A stretch of DNA of 64,000 bases from Ephydatia muelleri (taxonomy: Eukaryota; Porifera; Demospongiae; Spongillida; Spongillidae): positions 24,244,322 through 24,308,321 of the forward strand of contig JABACO010000001.1 of assembly GCA_013339895.1 (NCBI GenBank), given 5' to 3'. Below, one piece after another: positions 40,114-51,834 of this stretch; within the stretch, counting starts at the first letter, position 1; each line of letters begins with the position of its first letter. Below the pieces are notes generated by a model, which had not been told where the DNA came from, did not search any database, and was given only the letters and a program-made list of their open reading frames with translations. Position numbers and translations under genes: made by a program.

Positions 40114-43100
40114 CAGTGGCGTAGCAAGGTCTCCTGGCGCCCGGGGCGAGCTACTTGTTGGCGCCCCACCCATAAACTCAAGTCAAACGTATTTCACAAA
40201 TAAATATTAGAAATAACATGCAAATGATACGAAATGCAGGATTGTAAATTTAATACTGAACCAAAGCAACAGAAAACTTAGAAAAGTTTTAAACTTTAAA
40301 ATCATTAACCAAAATTTAGTTATCCGCGTTTTTTTGCTTGACTAGTTTTAACAAACTATTGTTAAATCAAACTGCGCAAAGAATTACTGTATCTACAGGT
40401 TAATTTTTCGAGCTTTTGCAGAAGCAAAAGTATTTATCACGTCATCGTAATCAAGTCTGGAGGCTAATTCGTGTTCAATTGATAATGTTGCAAGATTTGA
40501 TAGTCTGTCTTGTCCCATTGATGTCCGAAGATAATTCATCAGGAGTTTCAGTTTGCTGAAGCTTCTCTCAGCTGTCGCCACACTGACAGAAATGGTGATG
40601 AATAACTGCAGAACAATAACTAAGTTTGGAAATGCATCCAGTGAAATGGACGAGATGTAACGTAATATATCAAGAGCTGAAAAATTTCTAACGTCACCTT
40701 GCTTCGTGGAGGTGTTTGACCGCATCAATCTTCCTAGTGCCAAGAGCTCCTCCAGCAATTCAATGTCGTCCAAATGTCCTGGATATTTTTTGCTCAAATC
40801 CTTGCACCTGCTCATCCACTTAGCCTTTATTGAACTCGTCTCATTATCAGAAGGTTGAAGAAGTGATTTGACGTCGCACACAAATCCAAAATCTTCGTCC
40901 AATTCATGTACTTTGCTGAATCGATTGGTAATTTCTTGAAGAAGAGCATCAATTACTTCTTTCACCTTCCTATCATATTCTTGTTTTGTTGACAACTGAT
41001 CATCATTTCCAAGTTCATCATGCATTTTCTTTCTTCGTCTAATGCGCTCTTGAATAGTGATTCCATTTTCTTCACAATGTGCTGCGGCTTGTTCAACCGC
41101 TCCTTTTGCAAGCTGATCTCGGTCTTCAACCAGCATTATCCTTAGGGACTCTAAAGCCACCGCAGCCTCCTTTAAGGTAAGGTGCTTTGTCTGGAGAACT
41201 GCTTGTACTCTATCAATTTCTGGTAAGACCTTGCCCCACAGATTAAGGAAAACCAAGAATTTGAAGGACATAACATTATCCAATAATCCACCTGCATCAG
41301 AACGTGTATCCTTTGTATCGCCATTATTTCTTAGTTCTTCTAGGCAATCAATAAGTTCGTTGTACTGCTTAAAGACAGACTTAACGGCTTCTGCCTTACT
41401 GCTCCACCTTGTATCTGCATGCCTTTTTAAGGAGATTTGAAGATGTCTTTTCATGACATCCCATCGGCCAGTGGACTGAGAGAAAAAGGCAAACAGTCTG
41501 TCCAGAGTGCCGAAAAACGTTATAACTTCAGGATTCACTTCAGCCGCATAAACCCCTACTAAGTTCAAGCTATGATTGCAGCATGGTACAAAGACTGCCA
41601 GTGGATTTAGTTCCCGAATTCTTGTCTGAACACCTGTATGGATGCCTGACATTGTTGCTGCATTGTCAAACCCCAGTCCGCGACAATCTTGAATGGATAT
41701 GTTATCTTGTTCAAAACACTCTAGCAATTGATTTGTAAAAATTGCAGCAGTTTTACCTTTCATTGCAAAAAAACCAAAGAATGATTCTCTTACTTCAACA
41801 TTGTTCTGCTGCAGGACAACATACCGAACGATAATCGACATTTGATCCACGTGAGCTGCATCTGGTGTGCTATCGGCAATTATTGTAAAATATTTTGCTT
41901 TCTTTATGTCTTCAACGATTTTTTCATGCACTGTTCTGCCAAGAAGATTTATCACTTCATTCTGGATTGTTGGTGATAAATACGATGTACTTCTTGCAGT
42001 TAGAGTTACGGTTGTGAGATGCTCCCTCAAAACTGCATCGTATTTTCCAAGAAGAAGAATCAGTTCATAGAAGTTTCCTCTGTTATGCGACTCGTCATCT
42101 TCTCTATGGCCCCGAAGTGCTATGTTCTGTTTAGCGACAAACAGAATGACATCTAACACTCTCTTTAAAATTTCACGCCACTTCATTCGTTCTTGTTGGA
42201 TAGCTTGTTCCAACGAGTGGTCAATCAATGCTCCTGCGTGCAATCCAGCCTCAAGTTCCTTCCAGCTTAAATAACACTGCCTATGATATGGACTCTTTTC
42301 ATGATCAAGAATTCTTGGATTCAACTTTCTCCATTTAGAAAACCCATGCTGACTTGCGAATGAACTAACTGTACCTCCTTGACCTGATTGCGTGTGAGGA
42401 AATAAAATGCAGCAAAAGCAAAAGGCAGCTCCTTTGACAGGAGAATAAATTAGCCAGTCTCTAGGAAGTTCTTTACCATTTGCCAAAGTTTTTATGAACC
42501 ACTGACTTGTCAGAGATCTGGAAGTTCCACGTTCATCAACATCTTCCACAAATGGGCCTGCTTTGTTTTGCAGTTCACCGACACCCTGCTCAACGAGTTG
42601 CAATCGCAGGGAGTCTTTAATTGGCCGCAGCCAAAGACCAATGTCTTTGATATACGTAGGAAACTTATCGGATTCTGGTTCTGACACTTCTGCAGAAGAC
42701 TCATATGCAAAGTCTCCAGAACGATTTTCTTTTTCAAAAACATTTTCTTCATGCTTGGACTTTACTTGTATCAGTTTTGTCGATATCAGATGTTTCTTCG
42801 TCAAATACTTGAGAACTATCTACTTTCTCCATTTCACTCTGCTCGTATTCATTGTCCAACTGATTTGGCTGCTCCGGCTGGTCAACTTTTAAGAATTTAA
42901 GCAAAGAACCGCATTCCTTTTGGCGATCAACTTCACGCTGAGCCGAGCGCTTTCTGTAGTACGAACCTGAAGGTTTATTTTTAAAACTCATTTTTATTAT
43001 CATAGTCTAAGGGCATGGACAACAAAGTTTTTTAAGCGAGACTAGCGGGTTAATAGAGGAGTTGCATGTGACGTCGCGCGCGTCTTACATCACTAAGTAT

Positions 43101-43548
43101 GTTACTATAAATATGCGCTGCGTGGGTACGAGATAAACAATAACCGGACGGGAACAATAGAAGGCGGCAGCATTCGCTCACGTGGTACATATTTATAGCG
43201 TGCCGTATACATAAATAGCAGCATACATATGATGTAACTAAACAATGCAAGGCGCGCGTGACGTCAATGCAACTCCTCTATTAACTTATTTTCTGTTTAC
43301 CTGCCTCTTCGAACTATTTCAGGCCAAGAGACACCGATCCAAACGATAGTCGTCCTATGATCGCTATATAATTTTTCCTTGAGTGACAACCGGTACCGTA
43401 CGATTATCAAAGAAATTATGCTGAGCCTGACCTTAGACCTACTTTTGTTTGACCTATAAAAAAAAATTTTTCCCCACGATTTTAGCGCCCCTCTCAACTC
43501 GGCGCCCGGGGCGACCGCCCCCCTTGCCCCCCCCTTGCTACGCCACTG
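40114..43548 (-). mobile_element. nearly intact hAT transposon with perfect TIR and TSD
   Basis: Ends are CAGTGGCGTAGCAAGG at 40114 and its inverse CCTTGCTACGCCACTG ending at 43548. The 8-bp direct repeat GTACCTAT lies at 40106-40113 and 43549-43556 without mismatch. The 3435-bp element carries one transposase gene on the minus strand and nothing else. Perfect ends and target duplication indicate a recent insertion. Confidence 0.95.
40393..43003 (-). CDS. hAT transposase (TTF zinc finger, DUF4371, dimerisation domain), one frame change
   Basis: The N-terminal part (43003-42749) encodes a basic start (KPSGSYYRKRSAQREVDRQK) typical of ZMYM1/TTF-type hAT proteins; it overlaps the main 803-codon frame (42804-40393) by 56 bases in another phase. 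The main frame has the TTF-type region (PRDWLIYSPVKGAAFCFCC), a DUF4371 region with NIALRGHREDDES, the catalytic Asp in ADSTPDAAHVDQ, the second Asp in GLGFDNAATMSG, and the C-terminal AERSFSKLKLLMNYLRTS with the catalytic Glu. The enzyme would cut and paste the element in the nucleus. A one-base difference around 42750-42800 separates the two frames; this may be a mutation, an assembly error or a frameshift site. Without the N-terminus, DNA binding is probably impaired. Confidence 0.92.
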
Positions 43549-43585
43549 GTACCTATGTCTTTTTTAAAAGCACACACTTTATATA

Positions 43586-43736
43586 TGTAGCACCTATATA
43601 CAAACCACACATTGTGTGCAGCGATGGTGATGGCATGCATGGGAGCATTAGTCCTGATGCCATAAACTTCACAATCAAGTACATGATGGGAGGGGGGTGA
43701 GTGGCCTGATGCAAAGCCTTTGGCCTAGTGGTAGAG
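43586..43736 (+). repeat. direct repeat, left copy
   Basis: Contains CAAACCACACATTGTGTGCA, then GATGGCATGCATGGGAG, CCTGATGCCATAA and GGGAGGGGGGTG, ending in GGCCTAGTGGTAGA. It corresponds to 44437-44555 in the same orientation and order. Confidence 0.75.
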
Positions 43737-43855
43737 GCATTTTAGTCTGTTGCATAATGTCCTGGTACTTTGTTGTTCTAGGGTTCAATAAGAGAGCTCT
43801 GTTTTAAAAGTCTGTTTGGGACTGTTTCTATGGAGATGACTATTTTTTTGTACTG

Positions 43856-44381
43856 GTGAAGAACAGCAGGGTCCAGGAACCCAATGTTGAGACTGACCAT
43901 CTGGAGTCATCCACCTCAGGCTCAGTGAAATTACTCAATCAGAGTTTTGACACTCGGTTCCAACCTACCAGGCATGATGTCTGCTGGTCCGGAGGGCATG
44001 CACTTCTTCATCAAGTGGTCCAAAACCAACCACATGGGCAGGTGTGTTCAGCGTACCAAAGGCAGGCACATGTGTCCAGTTCCAGCAATGCATGGAGGCC
44101 TACAGAGAATGTTGTCACTGTTCCACACACTCCTCACCCCTCTTCCACTTCAAAGATGGGAGAACACTCACATCTGGAGCTTCCGCTCCACCTTTCTACC
44201 CCTGGTATGGTGGAGCTATGTGGCTACAATCCAGCCAAATATAACACCCACATTGGTGCAGCCATGTACAGTAGCTGCCAGAACAGGCCTTCCCACTGAC
44301 ACCATTTGGAACCTCGGAAGAGGTGAAGCAAAGCATACCAGACATATGTATTGGTGCAGCCACAGTACATGTAAACTCTAA
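43856..44381 (+). pseudogene. tyrosine recombinase relic
   Basis: Two overlapping plus-strand frames share one decayed coding sequence. In order there are RWSKTNQ-like residues (seen as IKWSKTNHMG), a Leu-rich middle, a GYNPAKYNTH block and ARTGLPTDTIW followed by KAYQTYV. AKYNTH-(FR) is the His-x2-Arg box of phage-integrase-type recombinases, and the KAYQTYV tail carries the nucleophilic Tyr region. At least two frameshifts and loss of the box II Arg make it inactive. Such recombinases belong to DIRS-like or Crypton elements. Direct repeats lie on both sides (43586-43736 and 44437-44555). Confidence 0.6.
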
Positions 44382-44436
44382 TTGCTAACTAGCAATAGCA
44401 CAAATTGTGCGTGTTTTAACTGCACATTACATGTAT

Positions 44437-44555
44437 CTATGTTCACACAAACCACACACTGTGTGCAGAGACAGGGGTTGGGCCTGATGCCATAACATGG
44501 GAGGGGGGTGGAGTGTGCTTTGACCCTGATGCAGGGCTTTGGACTAGTGGTAGAC
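44437..44555 (+). repeat. direct repeat, right copy
   Basis: Matches the left copy through CACAAACCACACACTGTGTG, CCTGATGCCATAA, GGGAGGGGGGTG, GATGCAGGGCTTTGG and CTAGTGGTAGA. Together they enclose the tyrosine recombinase relic. Confidence 0.75.
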
Positions 44556-45430
44556 TGAGCAGCGCCCCGATGTGTAGACAAAGCTTTCCTTAATGTAAGT
44601 ATATATTGTGATAGCGCTCTTCCATTGGCGAAGTCCCAGAGAGTGCTTCGCAGTTAAGCGCTTTACGTGTATTGATCGACGCACACATGCAGACAAATAT
44701 TGAAAATGCGGCACATTCAGACTTGATGTTAATCGATCTAGGCAAGACTGAGAAGCCTACGTAGGTCGTAGCTGTACTGGAAAGTGCTAACGAATCTTTT
44801 TTTTATCCCCTGCGTGTAAGCTTATCAGTGCACGTGCCTAGCCTACGCGCTTCATTCATCGAGCTGCATGCAGGCTAAACGAACACTGTTTACAATAAAC
44901 TTCAAGTGAAAACAACCCACTATATAGGTCAAAAGTGTCCATGACGACGTCTTGTATACAATAAATATAATAGCTTCACCATAATGCATTAGCAGTGAGC
45001 TAGGTGGTGGGTGTCTCTCTAGCTGGCAGTCTAGACCTATGGGAATTGGGGGGAGGAGGCTAGGGAAAAGGTTTCCACTTAGCTACCTGGCTTGCTATTG
45101 GCTCAGATCATCGCCAGCAGCCTTGTTAATCTTCAGCTGAATTAACTTATTATGCACATTTATTCACCATTATACAATTATTGCCAATATTTATTAAACA
45201 ATTTTGGCAGATGACGCAATGGCATACTTATATGAATAAATTATGCGCGGTAGAAATTGATTTTAGTTAAAGAATGGTTAATGGAATAATTTTTCGAAGT
45301 ACATATATCATAATCAGACCGATTTATAGTACATTTAATTATAAACTTGTTTAAAATTCAATTTGAAATAAAAAGCAAGATGACCGCCTATGTATGGGCC
45401 ATTTCTGGATATGTATCGCGTGGCATCTCC
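44556..45430. other. intergenic with part of an inverted dispersed repeat
   Basis: The last 180 bp (about 45240-45418) is an inverted relative of 51966-52152; both share GATGACCGC-TATGTATGGG and CCATTTCTGGATATG. No gene is seen. Confidence 0.6.
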
Positions 45431-45437
45431 GTATAAC

Positions 45438-46560
45438 TTGTACACAGCAAAATTGGTACAGAATGTATCAGATATGATATTCCCATCATCCTGTACCATA
45501 TGCGTTAATATGCGTGTATCAGGTATGATAGCAAGATACAATCTGGTTCAGATTATTTTGACTGTCTGTGCCACAATGTGAATACATTCTGGCACATACC
45601 ACGTGTACCAGAATGATCGACATAGGAGTATCAGACTGAACACATTGTGTACCAATCGTGGGTTATATTAGAACTTCGTGAACAAATAGATTGTTAAAAC
45701 ATGCACGTATACATATATATGCGGACATCGATCGGTATTAATAGCCCGACAAGCTGCGAGGGCTCAGGTTGGCATCGCCATCGTTGAGGTTACCGTCTTC
45801 TGCCGGTACCGGTAGTGGTGAAGTGGCATAGATGGTTGGCGAAGGAGCAACAATACAGTCTTCATCATCCTGCGCTGTCTGAAGATCTACTGCTGTCGGT
45901 TGACCACCTTCGTAGTTGCTTTTAAGCCATGCGTCAAATCCTTTATGCGCCATACTCCTGCTACTCTTTTCTGTTCGGCAGAACTTGCGCTAGATCAAGC
46001 GTCGAGGTATCATGCAGCATATAGCATGGCAATGCTACTCTTACCAACTGAGCAACGTGCAAGTGATAGTTGGGTATCTCTTCTTTATCGACTTTTAGTA
46101 TACTCAGGAACTTAGTCACAAACTCTTCACATCGCATGAGAAGAAATCCCTGGCATGGTTTAATCCCAAAAATCTTGTATGATCAAAAAGGAAGAATATA
46201 TTCAGCATAAATACATTATTGCATGCATTGCATGGCTTACCCTTCGACGCTCTTCTGCTCGCAACTCTCCTAGCCTGGTCTTTACAAAGGTTTCAGCAGC
46301 AGTTCTTTTATACTTTAATTTTTTTTCAAGGCTTCAGCCTTTAAAACCTTTCCTACAACTCCCTTTAATAAAATAAAAAAAGAAACAGTGCTTATTGTTA
46401 TTATATATTTAATACCGCTTCTGTACGTCTTACCAGAATGCTCTTCTGATCAGGCAACCTGTTGAGACTTTTGCAGAAGAGAATGCTACTCTCGTGGAGC
46501 AACTCTGCCTGTATATTTAGGCCGGAATTTTTTACATTTGTATCCGCTGCTGAAAGAGGA
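45438..46560 (-). CDS. unrecognised gene family, member A (multi-exon)
   Basis: On the minus strand, exon-like blocks follow each other: about 46560-46400 (HESSILFCKSLNRLPDQKS), 46340-46245 (FVKTRLGELRAEERRR), 46137-46040 (FVTKFLSILKVDKEEIPNY) and 45953-45738 (MAHKGFDAWLKSNYEGGQ, then an acidic, Pro/Ser-rich tail to a stop). Member B at 54125-54715 has the same order: RLSDIRAEKRRR, FAERFCSYIRVDADNLSQY, and a WLKENYCNGQPS block, so the exons belong together. I do not recognise a known domain. A TIR-like start CACAGCAAAATTGGTACAG lies at 45442, similar to the end of the element that holds member B. This suggests that both are transposon-borne. Splice borders are inferred by eye. Confidence 0.5.
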
Positions 46561-46563
46561 TCA

Positions 46564-46650
46564 GTGGCGGATTTAGGGGGGGGGGCGGGGTGGGGGGGGG
46601 GCGGCGTGGAGGGCGCACGCCCCCCCCCCCCCCCCCCCCCCCCCCCTAAC
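46564..46650. repeat. hAT-type end with G and C tracts
   Basis: CAGTGGCGGATTTAGGGG followed by G tracts, a short GGAGGGCGCACG centre and a C tract of about 27 bases. The start is a common hAT MITE terminus; the other end is not clear. Confidence 0.55.
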
Positions 46651-47037
46651 ATATATGGATGACAAAAAAATTATAGTAAGTTAACCTTTGCCGGTGTGGC
46701 AGGCGATAATGACTCCCGTATAAATTGACTCCCCAGTCATTGATACCTAGGCATATATGACTCCCGGTCAATTATGCCTAGGCATAATTGACTCCCCAGT
46801 CATTGGCACCTAGGCATATATGAATCCCCAGTCATATGTGCCTAGGCATATATGACTCCCCCCTGATGCAAATGACTCCTGGGAGTTATTGTAGCCTAGG
46901 CTTAATTAACTCCTCAGTCATTCGTGCCTAGGCATGTATAACTCCCGGTCAATTACGCCTATATAGGTATAATGACTCTCCAGTCAATACGACGCCTGCA
47001 TGCTCGTGCATACTTGGGTTGAATCTTTGCTTGTACT

Positions 47038-47040
<3 letters not shown>

Positions 47041-47097
<57 letters not shown>

Positions 47098-47112
47098 ATA
47101 CACACACATAAA
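47041..47112. repeat. (CA)n microsatellite
   Basis: A CA run of about 60 bp with a few interruptions, just inside the right part of Ginger-like copy 2. Confidence 0.95.
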
Positions 47113-47148
47113 CACACACTGACACTGATACACTGATCATAGCTTCTG

Positions 47149-47960
47149 CTATTTAGAGCAACTTGAACATAACCATGTGTCAGGAATACATTTTTGCTCA
47201 ATGTTCACACATCTGAAATGATACCACTGGCTACATTGGTCGCATTGAATAACATTTGAGTCCGATGATTCTGGTAGCTTGCATATGCAGATAAGGTGGA
47301 TATAGAAGATTCTCATTTTATTCATTTTAATTCCTGTTCGTTCCAGGGGAGGGGGAATGGTTTTAAGCACTTTTGGTTCAAGCAAGCAATTAAATTGTCA
47401 CGCATTTTTGATTGATCAAAAGTTATTACCAGTAGATCTTCCCCCAATGCAGCATGATAAGCACAGCAATGGAAAACAATCCTCCCCACCAGTCTGCTGT
47501 TGGACTCGAATAGCTTTGACAGTTAAAGTGTTACTATTTGCAGCCTCTTGTAGATAAAAGCAATCTGTTCTTGTAGACTGTCATGCAAGTTAAGGGAACA
47601 TTTACTGTCATACAGCCTGATCTCGTCTTGATGATAACTAGTGGCCACCCAGTGATCTCTTTCAGCAACAAATAATATCTGCACAACTAGACATGACAAT
47701 TTCAATTTGCAGTGTCATACAAAATCACATATATGCCAAATACATACCTTCCTGTAATGCTCCATGACTTTTTATTGCTGAAGAAAAGCCCTTACTTTGG
47801 CAGAGTAATGTTGATTGAAGGCCTCCTAGTTGAGGGAATTGTTTCTTCATAAGATTGTGTGCAGCCTGAATATGCTCATCATTCAAGATTTCATTGTTTT
47901 CTATGGCATCTTTGTGCTTGAGAGTGAGACACATTTCATCAATCCAGTGTAGTGTTTTCT
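47149..47960 (-). pseudogene. C48 protease-PHD cargo gene, copy 2
   Basis: The 5-prime exon (about 47960-47750) reads NEILNDEHIQAAHNLMKKQF and GLQSTLLCQS. The next exon has VQILFVAERDHWVATSY (His) and IRLYDSK (Asp). The region with QQQTGGEDC (Cys) follows at about 47500-47470 but has lost bases just after the Cys, shifting the frame. A later piece in another frame reads like the MRDNLIACL tail, and the PHD finger exon (about 47275-47149) reads NVIQCDQCSQWYHFRC and WLCSSC to a stop. Loss at the active site makes protease activity unlikely, while the PHD exon is clean. Both copies are damaged in almost the same region, but by different changes. Confidence 0.65.
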
Positions 47961-48181
47961 AAAATATGACATACAAAATCAATTATATCAACATTTTAAT
48001 ATTATGATCTAACCTTCTTGGCTGGTTTTCTTTCTTGCTTGTTCTAGTTACAACTTTCTTCATTACCTTTTAAAAAAACAGTGCACTTTAGTTTTCAACA
48101 CTTTTCCAGTAGAATTTTCAAATCAAGAGACTCCTTTATCTAATACTTCCCAGCCATCTTTGCTTCAGCTTATCTCCCTTC

Positions 48182-50084
48182 TTACAGTAGAGTCTCGATG
48201 GTGTTTCTAAGAAGTACTAGATCCCCTGGACCAAATTCATACAGAAATGGGTATTGAAGATATGTTACAGTGTAGTGTGCAGTACATACCTTCAGATTGC
48301 AATGTTTTTTGTCATAGTAAAATTTGTCCTTTTCCTGTGCCTTCTTAATATTCATTTCCACTTTTTGAGTTATTCCACCCTTGATCTTATGCATCTCATT
48401 TGCATAAAGAACTATCTGATTGACATTCTGGTGACTATTTTCATGATGGCTAATTCCGCTGTGTGTGCTGCCCTTGTCACCAGAGCTGCTATTGTGACTA
48501 GAATTACCATCACCGTCATCATACTCATCACATCCATCACCTCTTTTTGTATCACCATCACTATTATCCTCACCATCACTATTATCCTCACCATCACTAT
48601 TATCCTCACCATCACTATTATCCTCACCATCACTATTATCCTCACCATCACTATTATCCTCACCATCACTATTATCCTCACCATCACTATTATCCTCACC
48701 ATCACTCTTTCTATCACCATCGACACAATCATACTCATCATAGCCATCATCAGCTTTATCATGAATTGCAGCCCCATTATGATTGTTAGTCACCTCAGCA
48801 TTACAGCTGTTACCATCTGCAGCATCACACCTTCATCTCTTGTGGTGTCACCATCACTTTTCCATCACTCTTTCTATCACAATCACCATAAACACTATCA
48901 CTTCCATAATCATTTGGAGGTTTATTGGTATTATCTTCACTCACGGCACTATTGCCAATGTCTTCTGCTTTTAACGCATACTCCATATCAATAGATAACT
49001 TTGGTTTTCTACAATGTAGGAATAGTGATGTAAAAGATTATATACAACTGATACTTACCAACAGTATATGACTTCAAAGAGTGTAAGTTTTGTGGCTTTT
49101 TGTACACTGGTTCGATACGCAAATAGGATAGCTGACAGATGCTCATCCCAGTCATTTTGATTGCTATTGACAAGTTTAATAAATGATGCTTGCAGCGTCT
49201 GATTGAATCGTTCAGTTAAACCATTTGTTTTCAGAACAAACTTTGTGTTTGGTTCCTGTACATTGAAAGAGTTTTTGTTGGACTGCAATAACAAATTCTC
49301 TCCCCTGATCTGAGATTATGACCTCACTGTAACATCCTATGTATGCCCAAGAAAATGATGAATTCTTAAAAGTCATGCTATATGAAATATACCTCATACA
49401 AAAACAGTGCGCAGTCTTATCTTTAAGTGGTGCAGCTTCAGGCCACTTGCTAAAGTAATCAACCAAAGTCACCACCTACTTATTTCCATTGACAGTTGTG
49501 GGCTGTGCACGTATGAGGTCAATACCAACCTACATGTATTGCACAAAATTAGCCAACATGCTATGCATAATTTAGTAGTTCCATTATGAATAAAGATAAC
49601 CTGATGCCACACATTTGGAACAGGAACAATTGGATGGAGTTTGCTGTTAGTTTGGGAAATTTGGCACTGCTCGTAGTGCTGAACAAATTTTCTGATCTTT
49701 TCGTTAATATTTCGCCAATAAAAACGACTTGAAACCTTCTCAATTGTTTTATCTCTGCCCAGATGGCACCCTACAGCCCAATCCATGGGACACTGACAAG
49801 TTGTAAAGTTTATACGTACATACCTACTATTCCAGAATGGCATAACTCAAGTATCCACCTTTTTCATTGTCTGATCGCACGCAAATCTTCCACTTTGATG
49901 TCTCGTCAATACCATCTTTCTTGTAGTATAACATTCCTGTTTCAAACTTGAAATTGTTTTTACACTTGCGTCTAAAATTCGCCTTCTCGCCCTTTGTCAT
50001 ACCCTTGGGATACTGGCTGCTACGTAAATACGTCTCCACAGCAGTGAACTCATCATCTGCCATCGTAGCTCTCTTAAAGCGCAC
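48182..50084 (-). pseudogene. Ginger/gypsy-type integrase, copy 2
   Basis: From about 50063 the minus strand encodes MADDEFTAVETYLRSSQYPK, then KANFRRKCKNNFKFETGMLYY. Next come the zinc-binding block (GCHLGRDKTIEKVSSRFYW with EQCQIS), VDYFSKWPEAAPLKDKTA, EVIISDQGREFVIAVQQK (second Asp) and GLTERFNQTLQASFIK (Glu). An acidic hexapeptide array follows, and the last exon reads GPGDLVLLRN and then stops early. Blocks are in several frames separated by short introns, and at least one frameshift near 49250 seems real. Compared with copy 1 the C-terminal PRWL block is missing, so the protein is truncated. Confidence 0.7.
48548..48710 (-). repeat. 18-bp coding minisatellite, acidic hexapeptide
   Basis: Eight or more copies of an 18-bp unit (plus strand ACCATCACTATTATCCTC) encode SDGEDN on the minus strand. 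The unit length is a multiple of three, so all frames stay open. It sits at the same place in the integrase as the 51-bp array of copy 1. Confidence 0.95.
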
Positions 50085-50296
50085 CCAAAAAAACGTGGTT
50101 CAAACAATTCCAGCTGGGGAGTCATATATGCCTTGTGGAAGTCATTAGTACCTTAGGTGTTAATGACTGGGGGAGTCATTTATGCCTGGGAGTCTATTAT
50201 GCCTCTGACATCGGCATGTATTACAAGTTCATTTGCGCGCGCGTGTGAAGTATACCTAGGTAGTACGTAGGTAGGTACATGTAGATATTTTGTGTG

Positions 50297-50560
50297 TGCC
50301 CCCCCCCCCCCCCCCCCCCCCCCCACTTTTCGTATCGGAAATCCCCCCCCCCCCCCCCCCCTACTTTTCGTAACGGACCTGAAGCGAATCCCCCCCCCCC
50401 CCCCACTTTTCGTATATCGGACTTGAAGTGAACTACCAGGGGGGGCGCCAGTGGCGTATCCAGGATTTCAGCGAGGGGGGTGCTTAAGGTCAGGCCCCAT
50501 ACGAAAAGTGGCCGGGGGGCTAACTCTAAATCCTGCGTCCTCCCCTGAGGATCGTAGGGC
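50297..50560. repeat. C tracts alternating with a short unit, then a hAT-type end
   Basis: Three copies of a C tract (15-25 bases) followed by ACTTTTCGTA and CGGA, then GGGGGGCGC and CAGTGGCGTATCCAGGATTT at 50450, a hAT-like terminus. A last inverted ACGAAAAGTGG unit follows at about 50501. Confidence 0.7.
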
Positions 50561-50564
50561 TTCA

Positions 50565-51210
50565 TCCATCAAATCTGTCTGACGTTGTAGGTTCTGTTGT
50601 AATGCATGTATAGCTGCTGCATTAGCATTTACTCCAGCTAAAATTTTGTCTAAAATCCCCTGCTGTTGATGGGGAGGAGTGGCTGGCTGGGACTCGAGAT
50701 CGGCGGGCGGATTAAAAAATGCATCGTCCTCAGCTATCGCTGACTGCAATTACGGAGGCAATTGAGTAGTTGTATTGTATTGACAAAGCTATCCTCACCT
50801 GAATACACAGTGGAGAGACGGGCGCTACCTCGTAGCCGAGTTGGGTAAGTATAAATATTCTTATTGGAGCGCACCGGTAGCATTTGAAATAGGTCAATGC
50901 GTTTGCAAACACTACTTATGTGTGTGTATCTGTTCCCCTCTCTCCTTCTGTCTGTTCCCCTCCCTCATTCTTTCTGTTTCCCTCTCTCCTTCTGTAACTA
51001 GGATTCTATTTGTACCGATGCGGTAGGCGATGCTAGGTGATGTACTGGTTGGAATAGCTTACTGAGGAGACCATGCATGGAATATGGAAACTAAAGCGTT
51101 GAGGGCAAGTCTATTGAGCTATTTTCTATTTTCCTTAGAAAAAAACAACTTAAAGGACTGTTGTGTCTGTGTGTCTTATGTTTAGCTTAATGTAACTTTT
51201 TTTTTTAAGC
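50565..51210. other. short ORF and intergenic sequence
   Basis: A minus-strand frame (50749-50468) encodes a Gln/Ala-rich stretch (NANAAAIHALQQNLQRQ) that could form a coiled coil; no family is recognised and it runs into the C-tract repeat. The rest is AT-rich with a CTCCTTCTGT-rich segment at 50935-50995. Confidence 0.35.
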
Positions 51211-51216
51211 GGCAGG

Positions 51217-51834
51217 ATATGGCATTGCAGCAGATTGCTCAAATCAATGCCCTGCTTACAGAAGCCGATGGGGTCAACATGAGGAAATCCTTTGGATTGT
51301 GGGAGGATTACAACCCACTTTTTTACATACCTGCTGACCTCTACCTGTAAGTACTAAACAACAGTTTTAAAGCTTTTCACATCCTTCTCATAGGAGCATA
51401 CCTGTTGAAGTTTTGCACACCTTATTACTTGGTTCTTGTAAGCACATCCTGAACGATATAATGCCAAAGATGTCACCACACCAGAAAAGGGAAATCCAGG
51501 CCCGGGTGAGGGCTTTCAACAGGTCTGATTTTAGTACCAAGCTACATGGCAGTTTCTGTTACTACTACCAGTCATTTGTAGGACGTGACTTCAAAGGATG
51601 GACACAGATGGCACATTCTATGTTTCTTTAGGTGTTCAGAATTGCATATTGCGACTTCTTCAAACCAGTGTTGTTGGATGAATGGAAAAGTGTGGTCAAG
51701 CTTTTGTGAGCGCTGTCAAACAACACATGCCTTCTTTGCTCGAAAAGCAGAAGACACACCTCATTCTCCATCTTGTTGATAGCATGGTCAAATTTGGGCC
51801 ATGTTCATCTTTCTCAGCTGAATAGTAAATAATT
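51217..51834 (+). pseudogene. CACTA/TNP2-like element protein fragment
   Basis: The first exon (about 51217-51346) encodes FGLWEDYNPLFYIPADLYL and ends at GTAAGT. After an intron ending TTCTCATAG at about 51392, the second block reads PVEVLHTLLLGSCKHILND, then HGSFCYYYQSFVGRDFKGW. PVEVLH-LLLG-CK followed by YQSF-GRDFK-W is a pattern I know from CACTA-associated proteins of invertebrates and fungi. Later fragments in other frames read CDFFKPVLLDEWKSVVK and KTHLILHLVDSMVKFGP. Frameshifts near 51615 and 51705 break it. The nuclease core, which would be N-terminal, is absent. Confidence 0.5.

Larger units (their letters stand above)
46695..50210 (-). mobile_element. Ginger-like DNA transposon, copy 2 (inverted relative to copy 1)
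   Basis: Ends are TGTGGCAGGCGATAATGACT at 46695 and, inverted at 50210, TGTCAGAGGCATAATAGACT. Flanks CCGG and TCGG differ by one base, compatible with an old 4-bp duplication. Subterminal CCTAGGCATATATGACTCCC motifs repeat at the 46.7-47.0 kb side. The minus strand carries integrase (50084-48182) then C48-PHD (47960-47149), the same order as copy 1. Without the nested insertions of copy 1 it is 3.5 kb. Confidence 0.75.

Noticed and set aside
48254-48994. 246-codon plus-strand frame with many Ile/Thr repeats, looking like a membrane protein
   Set aside because: It is the antisense of the SDGEDN repeat and neighbouring exons of the integrase on the minus strand.
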